Part shown: positions 1-7,281 of the stretch, one piece after another
Numbering within the stretch: the first letter of the stretch is position 1
Layout of the letters: every line of letters begins with the position of its first letter
Source of the DNA: Streptomyces sp. AC555_RSS877
GTDB taxonomy: Bacteria; Actinomycetota; Actinomycetes; Streptomycetales; Streptomycetaceae
NCBI RefSeq assembly: GCF_019049245.1
Contig: NZ_JAGMUK010000068.1
Coordinates: forward strand, 1 to 42,515
Direction: 5' to 3'
DNA length: 42,515 nt
Translations under genes and position numbers: made by a program
The notes under the pieces: model-generated
Database searches by the model: none
What the model was told of the DNA's origin: nothing
What the model saw: only the letters and a program-made list of their open reading frames with translations

Positions 1-174
1 CGTGCCCATAAAACCATCGCCCAGCACCCGCCCCCGAGCACCCTCAACTACCCCGCCAACAGGACATATACCCAGCCAAAGAGGAATCCAGCACTAGTGC
101 TGCCCCGCGGAAGTTCGTTGAGGGGTTGATCAACTGTCCCAGTCATAGTCGGCAAGGTGCTGGAGCCCGCTTGT

Positions 175-588
175 TCACCGGATTCCGGAGTCGGGATATT
201 CGGCATCCCATTCTTGGCGTGCTTGCGCGATGGCGTCGCGGTGTTCCGCCGACCAGTCCGTGAGGGCCTTGACCAGATAGGTGAGGCTGTGGCCCATCGC
301 CGTGAGCTCGTACTCGACCTGCGGGGGCACCATGGGGTGCACGGTCCGGGTGACCAGGCCGTCGCGTTCCAACCGGCGCACGGTGAGCGTCAGCATCCGC
401 TGTGAGATACCGGGTATGGCGCGCTGTAGCTGTCGGAAACGGCGGACACCCTGGGCCAGTTCGACGACGACCAGGACCGACCATTTGTCGCCGATCCGGT
501 CGAGTACATCGCGGATCCCGCAGTCCTCGTGCTCGTCGCCGCAGCTGACGACGGGTTCGGTGGTTACCCCGGTGTGCCCCACTGACAT
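175..588 (-). CDS. HxlR-family winged-helix transcriptional regulator
   Basis: Predicted cytoplasmic DNA-binding regulator of 137 aa, normal length for HxlR proteins. Residues about 24-100 carry the family core: an opening helix (IRDVLDRIGDKWSVLVV), a winged helix-turn-helix (FRQLQRAIPGISQRMLTLTV) and a wing ending in PPQVEYELT. Two cysteines, C16 and C23, flank the start of the domain; HxlR/HypR/YodB-type proteins often sense reactive aldehydes or quinones through such cysteines, so redox sensing is an inference. It is divergent from an NmrA-like reductase 85 bp away, the usual layout for a local repressor/activator of a detoxifying oxidoreductase. The family call is firm; ligand and targets are unknown. 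Confidence 0.93.
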   Translation of the reverse strand: MSVGHTGVTTEPVVSCGDEHEDCGIRDVLDRIGDKWSVLVVVELAQGVRRFRQLQRAIPGISQRMLTLTVRRLERDGLVTRTVHPMVPPQVEYELTAMGHSLTYLVKALTDWSAEHRDAIAQARQEWDAEYPDSGIR

Positions 589-673
589 GGAAGTGCCTCC
601 TTACGCTCCCTGCCGCAAACCCGCAGGATGATCCCGGTTACCGAAGAGAACCTACCGGAACGGGAAGACCCTG
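589..673. promoter_or_regulatory. divergent control region, hxlR-like / nmrA-like pair
   Basis: Eighty-five bases separate the two divergent start codons, so both promoters and any HxlR operator must lie here. I cannot pick a convincing -35/-10 pair. A purine-rich stretch (GGAACGGGAAGA, about 658-669) just before 674 can act as the ribosome binding site of the reductase gene. Confidence 0.45.
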
Positions 674-1486
674 ATGATCCTGGTTACGGGCGCCGTCGGC
701 GCCCTGGGCATGCTGATCGCCGAGCGGCTGGCCGACCGCGACGACACCGTCCTTGGAACGCGCGAACCTCAGCGGCTCAAGGCCCCGCTGCCGGTCCGCC
801 ACATCGACTTCGACGAGCCCGGCACCCTCGCAGGGGGCTTCGAGGCTGTGGATGTACTGCTGCTGATCTCCGCAGGCTACGGCGAGGACGACACCGTCAT
901 AGCTCGGCACGGTGCCGCCATCGACGCCGCAGAGAAGGCCGGTGTGGGGCATGTCGTCTATACGAGCCTGACCACCGACGGCGATCACCTTCCCTACGCG
1001 CTGCCGCACCGTTGGACCGAGCGTCGGCTCCAGGCGAGCACCATGGACTGGACGATCCTGCGCAATGGCCTGTACGCGGAGTTGCTGGGTGGCCTAGCGG
1101 CGCCGTCGGCCGACGGGCGGATTACCGCCCCGCTCGGCGAGGGCCAACTGGCCGCCGTTGCACGGGCGGATCTGGCCGATGCCGCGGCACACGTGACGGT
1201 GGAGGCACCCGCTCATGCGGGGCGCATCCATGAACTCGTCGGCGAGAAGGCCATCGGCGGAGCCGACCTGGCCCGCGCTCACGGCCCACACGTCACCTAC
1301 GAGCCGGAGACCCTCGCGCAGGCCCGCGCGCGCATCGCCGCTTCCGGCGCCGAGCCGTTCCAGGTGCCGATGCTGGTGGGCACCTACTCCGCCATCGCGA
1401 CCGGATTCATGTCCCGCACCGGCGGTGATCTGCGTCAACTGCTGGGCCGCGCACCCCACTCCGCGCTCGCAGCAGCCCTCGCATAG
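674..1486 (+). CDS. NmrA-like NAD(P)-binding short-chain reductase
   Basis: Cytoplasmic atypical short-chain dehydrogenase of 270 aa. The N-terminus has the Rossmann glycine motif TGAVGALG (residues 5-12), followed by NmrA/TMR-type features: VLLLISAGYGEDD, a conserved HVVYTSLTTDG strand, and a WTILRNGLYAELL segment typical of quinone oxidoreductase (QOR2)/NmrA proteins. There is no YxxxK catalytic pair, as usual for this subgroup, so it may be an NADPH-dependent quinone reductase or a redox-sensing regulator. It is divergent from an HxlR regulator, consistent with induction by electrophiles or quinones. ATG 674 is chosen because it places the glycine motif at the very N-terminus. Confidence 0.9.
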   Translation: MILVTGAVGALGMLIAERLADRDDTVLGTREPQRLKAPLPVRHIDFDEPGTLAGGFEAVDVLLLISAGYGEDDTVIARHGAAIDAAEKAGVGHVVYTSLTTDGDHLPYALPHRWTERRLQASTMDWTILRNGLYAELLGGLAAPSADGRITAPLGEGQLAAVARADLADAAAHVTVEAPAHAGRIHELVGEKAIGGADLARAHGPHVTYEPETLAQARARIAASGAEPFQVPMLVGTYSAIATGFMSRTGGDLRQLLGRAPHSALAAALA

Positions 1487-1524
1487 CCCACACAGCAACC
1501 ATTCCGCGCCGCCAGGAAAGTGCC

Positions 1525-2263
1525 ATGCCCCGCGCAACCAAGAGGGTTCTGACGGCGGTTGTGGTGGACCTTGCCGAGCCGGTGCCTGCGCGCCTGCTGC
1601 GGCTCACAGCGTCTATGACCGCACAGGTCCGGCAGGTCCTACGGGCGAAGATCGTTCTCGCTGCGGCTGACGGGCTGGCCAACGCCGCGATCGCACGCGA
1701 GCTGAAGGTCAGCATCAACACGGTGCGCAAGTGGCGGGGCCGGTTCGCCGCCGGTGGCCGGCAGCTCTGTCTGACGCGAAACGCTCCGGCCGGCCCTGTG
1801 TCTACGGGCCGCAGGTGCGCGTCGCCGTAGTGGCCGCCGCCACCAGCGCGCCCCCGCACCCGGAGTCGACCTGGTCGCACCGCAAGATCGCAGCGCAGGT
1901 GGCGTGCACGGTCTTCGCCGCGATCTCGCCGTCCCAGGTCGGCCGGATCCTGGCGGATCTGAATCTGAAACCGCGCCGGGTGCGGGGCTGGCTCACCCGC
2001 CGGGATACCCCGGACTTCTGGCAGCGGGCCGCCGACGTCTGCAACTTGTACCTCTCCACGCCCGAGGGTGCGGTGGTGCTGTCCGTCGGCGAGAAGACCG
2101 CCATCGCCGCGCGATCCCGACGGCACCCTGGGCAGGCGCCCCGGCCCGGACGGATAGCGCGGCAGGAGTTCGAATACCGTCGGCACGGCACCTCCTCCCT
2201 CGTCGCGGCACTGGACGTGCGAAGCGGCCAGATCCTCACTGAGACCATCACCCGAATGCCGGC
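1525..2263 (+). pseudogene. IS630-family transposase, frameshifted and catalytically dead
   Basis: The first frame (from ATG 1525) gives an N-terminal helix-turn-helix domain (VLAAADGLANAAIAREL, INTVRKWRGRF). Near 1755-1765 the homology jumps one frame and continues as LSDAKRSGRP, STWSHRKIAAQV, ISPSQVGRILADLNL and FEYRRHGTSSLVAALDV, all typical of IS630 transposases. At the first catalytic aspartate, where the family reads SVDEKT, the sequence reads SVGEKT (codon 2088-2090, GGC for GAC). The remaining DDE domain is absent because the sequence switches to a different transposase family near 2255-2264. Three independent defects mean the gene is non-functional. It begins 38 bp after the reductase gene. 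Confidence 0.88.
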
Positions 2264-2413
2264 AGGCTCCTGATCACCGCCGACGCCGGCGGCTCCAACG
2301 ACCCCCGCCGCTGGACCTGGAAAAGCAGCCTTGCCACCTTCGCACGAGGGAGCGTCCTGGAGATCACGGTCTGTCACCTACCGCCGGGCACTTCGAAGTG
2401 GAACAAGATAGAG
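2264..2413 (+). pseudogene. ISAzo13-like transposase C-terminal fragment
   Basis: Fifty codons in one frame read RLLITADAGGSNDPRRWTW, then LEITVCHLPPGTSKWNKIE. This matches the strongly conserved catalytic region of ISAzo13-type transposases (ITADAGGSN..., CH.PPGTSKWNKIEH). The upstream part of that transposase is missing, replaced by IS630 sequence, and the downstream part stops exactly after KWNKIE where a group II intron-like 5' end begins. Family assignment rests on remembered motif patterns, not on an alignment. Confidence 0.75.
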
Positions 2414-2800
2414 GTGCGCCACGAGGCGCCACTGTTACCGGGCAGGGGTGAAAGAACCCTGCCGCCGGGCTGTCGCAGCAGCCCGGTGAAGCTGAGGGCA
2501 GCCGATCAGTGGAGACGCACGGAGAGGTGGGAGCAGCCCTGACAACGACGGAGCGCGTCGGTACTTCCAGACGGCGCGTGTCCGGCAAGCAAGACGAGAC
2601 GCCGTACGAGAGGAACCAGTGCCTGACGTCCCGTAAGTGTTCCACCGGCTCCAATCTGGAGGATATGGGCCGGGTGCAGCGCACGCCGCCTTCTCGTGGG
2701 CGGCGACTTCGAAGCCGGTCTTTCGATGCTGGTGAGGAGGCCACGCTGAATGCCTGCTGCGTAAGTGTGGCGATGCTGTCGGGGTAGAGCTGGGCGGCTC
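2414..2800 (+). mobile_element. probable group II intron 5' fragment (no reverse transcriptase)
   Basis: Directly after the ISAzo13 codon for the E of KWNKIE the sequence is GTGCGCC, the GTGYG consensus of bacterial group II intron 5' ends. It is followed by stable stem-loops: GGCAGGG...ACCCTGCC (about 2441-2464) and CCGGGCTG...CAGCCCGG (about 2465-2487). Short GA-rich linkers and GTGAAGCTGAGGGC then follow, resembling domain I of an intron ribozyme. No reverse transcriptase reading frame follows and no domain V-like hairpin is found before the STAS gene, so only a 5' part is left. The 3' limit is approximate. The call rests on the boundary consensus, insertion into a transposase frame and folding potential. 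Confidence 0.55.
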
Positions 2801-3146
2801 ACTCGTCGACCGGAAAGTGGTGATCGTGGGAAGCGTGCTGGCATCGACCGGCACTTGCCTGAGGAAACGATCGCCCGCGCGTCACCTCACCCGTGACGCT
2901 CACACCCAGGGTGCCGGTTGCGGCCGACGTCAGCGTCCGGCCCTCTCGGAACGTTGCTGGTTCTCATCGACATTTGCGGGCTCCGCGATCTCCGAGCGCT
3001 ATCCGAAAACGTCGATGTACGTTGCTCGCTCCTACTTACAGATCCAGGCGTGTCTGCCGCCTGGATACACTGCCCCGTCGGGAGGAGCTTTTCCTCTGCC
3101 CGTGCCGTGCCGGTCGGCAGGCGGCTTGATGTGAAGGAGTCCGAGC
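2801..3146. other. non-coding stretch between intron remnant and STAS gene
   Basis: No reading frame here has recognisable protein similarity. It presumably contains decayed mobile-element sequence at its left and the promoter of the STAS-MEDS pair at its right. A ribosome binding site AAGGAG at 3134-3139 serves the GTG start at 3147. Confidence 0.4.
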
Positions 3147-3500
3147 GTGGATGCCCCACATGCGGTGGGCGGACCCGCCCCGGCGGAGCCCGGGAGGGCC
3201 GCTCTGGAGGTGAGTCCGTTGCCCGGTCGTTCCGGGATACGTGCCCGCGGTGAGATCAGCGCCCTCACTCGCCCGTCCTGGGAGCAGGCCCTGTCCGAGC
3301 TGGCTCGGCGGCACGCGGGTGTGTCGTACGTGGAGCTGTCGGATGTGGCGTTCGTCGACGTGGCCGGGGTAACCGCGCTGGCGGTCACCGCAATGAACCT
3401 GCCCGACGGGAGGGTTGTGGTCGAGAATCCCCCGCCGCAGCTGCCGCGGGTTTTGGAGATGTTCTGGCCGGGCCTGGACCGGATCGAGGTGGCTCTGTGA
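3147..3500 (+). CDS. STAS-domain protein (anti-sigma-factor antagonist type)
   Basis: Small cytoplasmic protein of 117 aa made of one STAS domain (residues about 28-115), the fold of anti-sigma antagonists such as SpoIIAA/RsbV. The core strand is YVELSDVAFVDVAGVTAL. In canonical antagonists this loop reads D-S-S/T-G with the phosphorylated serine; here it is D71-V-A-G74, so no phosphorylatable residue is present at the switch site. The start is GTG 3147, supported by AAGGAG seven bases upstream. The stop overlaps the next gene (TGATG), so it is translationally coupled to a MEDS/HATPase protein, its probable binding partner. The sigma factor controlled is not visible in this window. Confidence 0.85.
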   Translation: MDAPHAVGGPAPAEPGRAALEVSPLPGRSGIRARGEISALTRPSWEQALSELARRHAGVSYVELSDVAFVDVAGVTALAVTAMNLPDGRVVVENPPPQLPRVLEMFWPGLDRIEVAL

Positions 3501-4432
3501 TGAGCACGGTGACCACCCACGAGGCGTTCGTCCACCCTGCCCTTTTCTACCGCACCGAGCAGGAGTACACGCGGCAGACGGTGGCCTTCCTGCGCGAGGG
3601 CCTGACCAACGGCGAGCCGATGGCCGTGGCGGTGCCCGGCCCCAACCTGGAGCTGATCAGGGCAGGTCTGGGCGGGGACGCCGAGGGCATCCTGTTCCTG
3701 GACATGACCGAGGCCGGCCGCAACCCGGGGCGGATCATCCCCAAGGTGCTGCGCGGATTCGCCGACGCCCACCCGCAGGGGCGTGTGCGGATCATCGGCG
3801 AGCCGATCTGGGCCGGGCGCAGCGCGGTGGAGTACCCGGCGTGCGCGCAGCACGAGGCGCTGATCAACGCCGCGTTCGAGGGCCGGGCGGTGACGATCCT
3901 GTGCCCCTACGACGAGGAGCGGCTGGACCCGGAGGTGATCGCCGATGCGAAGGTCACCCACCCGACCCTCATCAGCGGGGAGGGACGCGAGTCGGTCAGC
4001 GACGCCTACGACTGGCAGGCGGTCGTCGACCGGTACAACCAGGCGCTTGCACCTGCACCGGACGCCGTGGCCTTCTCCTACGGTGGTGAGGACCTTCCGG
4101 CGGTCCGCCAGTTCGCTCTCGCTCAGGCGGTGCGGTTGGGCATGGCCGGGGAGCGGCTGATGGATGTGGAGCTGGCGGTCTCGGAGCTGACGACCAACAG
4201 CGTGGTCCACGGCGGAGGCCGCGGGACACTCGCCATCTGGGCGGAGCAGGGGCAGCTGGTGTGTGAGGTCCGCGATGCGGGCCGGCTGGCCGATCCGCTG
4301 GCCGGCCGCCGCCCGCCGGAGCGCGGCCAGTTGGGCGGCCGGGGCCTGATGCTGGTCCACTACGTGGCCGACCTGGTGCGCGTGCACACCGGCGACGACG
4401 GCACGACCGTGCGCTTCTACCTCAGCTTGTGA
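3500..4432 (+). CDS. MEDS-domain plus HATPase anti-sigma regulatory protein (RsbA-like)
   Basis: Cytoplasmic signalling protein of 310 aa with two domains. Residues about 10-165 match the MEDS sensory domain (HPALFYRTEQEYTRQTVAFL, EPIWAGRSAVEYPACAQHEA). Residues about 190-308 are a GHKL ATPase of the RsbW/SpoIIAB kind, with N-box ELAVSELTTNSVVHGG (224-239), DAGR (259-262) and GGRGLMLVHYVADLV. Such proteins act as serine kinases or anti-sigma factors in partner-switching circuits, and the upstream coupled STAS gene fits that role. The start is ATG 3500, sharing a base with the STAS stop; GTG 3497 is also possible. A strong terminator follows, so the pair looks like a complete two-gene operon. 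Confidence 0.88.
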   Translation: MSTVTTHEAFVHPALFYRTEQEYTRQTVAFLREGLTNGEPMAVAVPGPNLELIRAGLGGDAEGILFLDMTEAGRNPGRIIPKVLRGFADAHPQGRVRIIGEPIWAGRSAVEYPACAQHEALINAAFEGRAVTILCPYDEERLDPEVIADAKVTHPTLISGEGRESVSDAYDWQAVVDRYNQALAPAPDAVAFSYGGEDLPAVRQFALAQAVRLGMAGERLMDVELAVSELTTNSVVHGGGRGTLAIWAEQGQLVCEVRDAGRLADPLAGRRPPERGQLGGRGLMLVHYVADLVRVHTGDDGTTVRFYLSL

Positions 4433-4438
4433 CAGCGC

Positions 4439-4470
4439 GCGGGCGGCCACCTGTCCGGGTGGCCGCCCGC
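4439..4470 (+). terminator. rho-independent-type terminator after MEDS/HATPase gene
   Basis: A perfect 13-bp stem, GCGGGCGGCCACC (4439-4451) with GGTGGCCGCCCGC (4458-4470) around a 6-base loop, starts six bases after the stop codon. There is no U-tract, as is common in Streptomyces. Confidence 0.8.
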
Positions 4471-4480
4471 CCCGCTCCTC

Positions 4481-4731
4481 TCGCGGACCTTGTATTCCTG
4501 CCAGCCCCGCACCGAGGGCCGGTAGGCGTCGTCCAGCCTCTTGAAGACCATCCGCTCCATCCCGACCGACGCCCACGTCAGCCACTCGCGCACGATGTCA
4601 GCGTCGGTGGTCATGGGCACAACGTCCAGGCGCAGACAGCCGGCGCGCGGCGAACACGGACTCCAGCGCGGCCCCGCGCCGCCGGTACGGCCACCCGGTT
4701 GTGTCCGTCCCGGACAGCCGCAGCAGATCCA
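4481..4731 (-). pseudogene. ATP-dependent DNA ligase fragment, copy A
   Basis: Read on the minus strand, this stretch gives TTDADIVREWLTWASVGMER, then VFKRLDDAYRPSVRGWQEYK. These are the pieces around the second half of the adenylation domain of actinobacterial ATP-dependent DNA ligases (G-M-E-x-x-V-F-K-R motif). The upstream part (SGTDTTGWPYRRR-like) is in another frame, so a frameshift lies near 4620. Both ends of the ligase are missing. The same segment occurs at 12092-12343 with high DNA similarity. It abuts the terminator of the MEDS gene and has no start or stop of its own. Confidence 0.75.
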
Positions 4732-5029
4732 GTTACGAAGTGGGCCGGCCACTCTTCCACTGCCCGGGCCGCCCCGGCACCGCGGCACCCGCAACGTCTT
4801 CAGGACATCGGACCGTCTCCGCGTTCGCGGTGATCAGGTTCGTCAGCGGGGTGCGATCGACGAGCTCGTCCAGCCGTTCCTTCTGCGGTCCCGAGAAGAC
4901 ATGGCCGCGCCTGAGCTGAGCGCCCTTTTCACCTTGCAGGGTGATGTGACCTGTTTCCTGGGTGATGCGATCTGCCAGGGGAAGACGGTAGACATCTGAA
5001 GACTCAGCGCTGAGCCGCCGGAGGCCGCG
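4732..5029. other. gap without recognisable gene
   Basis: About 300 bases between a ligase fragment and a truncated ATPase gene. The minus-strand reading around 4800-4900 looks protein-like (PQKERLDELVDRTPLTNLIT) but has no start, stop or family that I recognise. It is probably decayed coding DNA. Confidence 0.3.
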
Positions 5030-5189
5030 ATGGTGCGTTCACTCCAGGAGGATCACGAGTCCGCCGACGACGCCAGCCTGCGCACGGCCAACCAGGCCCG
5101 CGACGTGACCCGCGGGTTCTTGTCCGTGGCCGCACCGCACGGCGGGAGCGGAGCGGACGCCGTGCTCCTGGTGGTGTCGGAGCTGTTCA
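5030..5189 (+). pseudogene. HATPase regulatory protein, N-terminal fragment cut at an IS
   Basis: ATG 5030 has GGAGG upstream and opens a frame reading RTANQARDVTRGFLSVAAPH, then GADAVLLVVSELFT. This matches the N-terminus and the beginning of the N-box (VVSELVTNA) of Streptomyces single-domain RsbW-like ATPases. The frame is interrupted at SELFT by the left end of the IS5-like element. The sequence right of that element does not resume the ATPase, so the rest has been lost or moved. It is a dead fragment. Confidence 0.7.
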
Positions 5190-5193
5190 CTAG

Positions 5194-5221
5194 GGCGCGT
5201 ATCGAGTCGTGATCAATCTGC
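5194..5221 (+). repeat. left terminal inverted repeat of the IS5-like element
   Basis: It begins GGCGCGTATCGAGTC and pairs with 7028-7055 on the opposite strand, with mismatches at two positions. CTAG precedes it at 5190-5193. Confidence 0.85.
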
Positions 5222-5415
5222 AGAATCACCTTCGTGGCGGAGTGTGGCCCGCGTTCCCGGTGTGAGGCGCTGTTGATTCGAGCGAAGGCGGAGGGCGGGA
5301 ACTGCTCTGACATCGGGCCGCACCAGGACCGCCAAACGGTGCGGGTCCGGTAAGCGTGCTGGAGAGGAGCGACGCCACTGCCCCTGCTGCTGAACGGCGC
5401 GTAGCATCTCCGGGC

Positions 5416-5958
5416 ATGACGCTGCTGCCGAACCTGCCTCAGAACACGGCGCTGCTCGAGCTGTTGCGGGAGCAGGGTGTTGCGCAGGTGCACGGTGCCT
5501 ATGCTTACGAGGGGTGGGAGCTGCATACCCACCCCGATCTGGTCGAGAGACTTGAGGACCTTGCTCCCCGCTGGCCCGTCCTGGCGACCTTCGGGATACC
5601 GGTGCTTGGAGCCAAGGGCATCGCCGCGGTCGTCGCCTGGGGTATGGGCATGCTGCTGGTGCGTCTTCCCGAGGCGCCGACCGAGCCTCTGGAGCCCGCA
5701 GGGCCCTGTCCGCCCCTGACAGATCCGGGCCAGGGCTGGTACTCGGTCTGCCCCTGGCAGAGCGAGCTTCCTTCGGCGGAGTCCAAGCGCCTGCTGTCGG
5801 CGCTGGTTCAGCATGCGCTCTCGTATGCGGCGAGCCTGTCGGAGGACGACAGCATCGACTGGCAGGGGCGCCCGGTGCAGGCACCGGACACGCACAGCGG
5901 TAAGGCCAAGGGCAGACGCCCCAGCAAGCACAAGGGCGGACGCGGACGACGGCGCTAG
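5416..5958 (+). CDS. hypothetical protein carried inside the IS5-like element
   Basis: Protein of 180 aa (200 aa if GTG 5356 is used) that I cannot assign to a family. Its middle is well-behaved globular sequence: LLELLREQGVAQVHGAYAYE, a DLVERLEDLAPRWPVLATFG helix-strand, and a short hydrophobic stretch IAAVVAWGMGMLLV. The last 30 residues are strongly basic (KAKGRRPSKHKGGRGRRR) and look like a nucleic-acid-binding or disordered tail. There is no signal peptide. It lies between the left inverted repeat and the end of the transposase, on the opposite strand from it. It could be an accessory or passenger gene of the element, or host DNA trapped between two element ends. Third-position GC use looks like real coding DNA. 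Confidence 0.6.
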   Translation: MTLLPNLPQNTALLELLREQGVAQVHGAYAYEGWELHTHPDLVERLEDLAPRWPVLATFGIPVLGAKGIAAVVAWGMGMLLVRLPEAPTEPLEPAGPCPPLTDPGQGWYSVCPWQSELPSAESKRLLSALVQHALSYAASLSEDDSIDWQGRPVQAPDTHSGKAKGRRPSKHKGGRGRRR

Positions 5959-5978
5959 TTTGTGTAGCGGGGGCGTGA

Positions 5979-6982
5979 TCAACGGGACGTCCGGGGCAGG
6001 TCTTTGATCCAGATGACCGAGGCGCGCAGTTGGAGGCCGACGAGGTAGCTCTCCGGGGTCTTGTCATACGGGGTGGCGACGGCTCGCCAGGCCTTGAGCT
6101 TGTTGATCAGCCGCTCGACGGTGTTCCGCTCCTTGTACAGGCCTGCGTCGTAGCAGACGGGCCGACCACCCCTGGGGCCCTTCTTCTTCCGGTTGGCGGC
6201 CTGGTCCCGCTTCTCCGGAATGACGGCCTTGATGCCGCGTCTGCGCAGGTGGACGCGGTTGCCGCGGGACGAATAGGCCTTGTCCCCTGCGACGGCTTCG
6301 GGCCGGGTGCGGGGGCGGCCGACGGGCCCACGGACCCGGATCTTCCTCAGTACGGCCATGAACTGCGGGCTGTCCGCGGCCTGGCCCGCAGTCAGGATGA
6401 ACGCCAGCGGGCGGCACTTGCGGTCGGCGGCGAGGTGGACCTTGCTGGTCTGCCCACCCCGCGAGCGTCCCAGGAGGGCGGCCTCCGGCCGGAGCTTTCG
6501 GCGCCGCCGGATGCGTCGTCGCTCCTCCCGCTCAGGCTCCGCTTCGACATCCCGTCCGTTTTGTTCTTCGAGGCTGCCCCCTTTGACCTGGCCTTCTCCT
6601 CCTCGGCGGCAGCGTCCTCCAAGGCGGTGAGTACGTCCGTGCTCAGGTGCATCCCAGCGGCGTCGTCGTGGGACCGCGCGGTGGTGGAGTCGATGCTGAC
6701 CAGGGACAGGTCCACCTCGCCCCGCTTCGCGGCTTCCGCGATCAGGCCCTCCAGGAGGTTCTCGAATACGCCGGCGTCACGCCACTGCCCGAAGCGGTTG
6801 GAGACGGTCGACCAGGCGCCGAACTCCGGCGGCATCTCCCGCCACTGTGCGCCGGTCTTGAACCGCCGGATCACTCCCTCGAACTGCTGCCGCAGGCGCT
6901 CGGGGTACGGACCATACTCGCCGATTGGCAGGTACGGGTCGATGAACTCCCACTGCTCGTCCGTCAGTTGCACTCGCGTCAC
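5979..6982 (-). pseudogene. IS5-family transposase in two frames
   Basis: The first frame (from 6982) reads QLTDEQWEFIDPYLPIGEYG, then FKTGAQWREMPPEFGAWSTV and SIDSTTARSHDDAAG, the DUF4096-like N-terminus and first catalytic aspartate of IS5-type DDE transposases. After about 6590-6490 homology moves to another frame: SRGGQTSKVHLAADRK, FILTAGQAADSPQF, AGDKAYSSRGNRVHLRRRG (second aspartate) and the KERNTVERLINKLKAWRAVATPYDK block with the catalytic glutamate. Many IS5 members make one protein by programmed frameshifting, so this may be a working two-frame transposase or a mutated one; I see no obvious slippery run. The stop lies at 5979, next to the CGTGATCAA repeat. Confidence 0.82.
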
Positions 6983-7027
6983 GCAAGACGATTTACCGGA
7001 TCACACCTCGGAGCGAGGGCGAAACCC

Positions 7028-7055
7028 GCAAATTGATCATGACTCGATACGCGCC
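7028..7055 (-). repeat. right terminal inverted repeat of the IS5-like element
   Basis: Reverse complement of 5194-5221 with two differences; it is followed by CTAG at 7056-7059. It lies 46 bp upstream of the transposase start, as expected for the promoter-proximal end. Confidence 0.85.
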
Positions 7056-7099
7056 CTAGCAGCCAGCGCTCCCCTCGAGCCCACCGCCTTTCTCATACG

Positions 7100-7270
7100 A
7101 CCTGCCGTGAAGCGGTGCGCTACAGGCGGGCGATGCCGGGGGAGAGGTCGGGGCGGGCGCGGTGGAGGCGCGCGGGATGCCGTCGCCGGCCGGAGGTGTC
7201 GCGGGGCGAGGTCGACGCCGACTTCCACCACCAGCTCGGGTTCCACCAGCGTCAACTGCGACGACATCGA
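7100..7270 (-). pseudogene. ATP-dependent DNA ligase C-terminal fragment, copy C
   Basis: The minus-strand frame reads QLTLVEPELVVEVGVDLA and then shifts frame. The DNA from about 7138 to 7255 is closely similar to 11751-11868, which encodes the C-terminal end of the ligase (VTLVEPELVVEVGVDVARDA, then RARPDLSPADVPLW). It is cut at about 7282 by the ISL3 remnant. It is neither complete nor in frame, so it is a relic. Confidence 0.7.
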
Positions 7271-7281
7271 GCTGGCTTTGT

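Larger units (their letters stand above)
5194..7055 (-). mobile_element. IS5-family-like insertion element with an extra gene
   Basis: The ends are 28-bp inverted repeats with two mismatches, 5194-5221 and 7028-7055, each bordered by CTAG (5190-5193 and 7056-7059), a likely target duplication. Inside are a frameshifted DDE transposase on the minus strand (6982 to 5979) and, between its 3' end and the left repeat, about 760 bp with a plus-strand gene. IS5-type elements usually end right after the transposase stop. Here a 9-bp direct repeat CGTGATCAA (5208-5216 and 5974-5982) brackets the extra DNA, suggesting it was gained later. The total length, 1862 bp, exceeds a simple member by roughly the size of the insert. 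Confidence 0.75.

Noticed and set aside
1..174. Possible end of a gene or IS at the left window edge
   Set aside because: No frame gives a recognisable protein and no inverted repeat partner is present, so nothing can be supported.
3032..4585. Long minus-strand open frame of over 500 codons opposite the STAS and MEDS genes
   Set aside because: Its translation is low-complexity and has no domain; it mirrors the codon-position bias of the plus-strand genes, which have clear STAS, MEDS and ATPase motifs.
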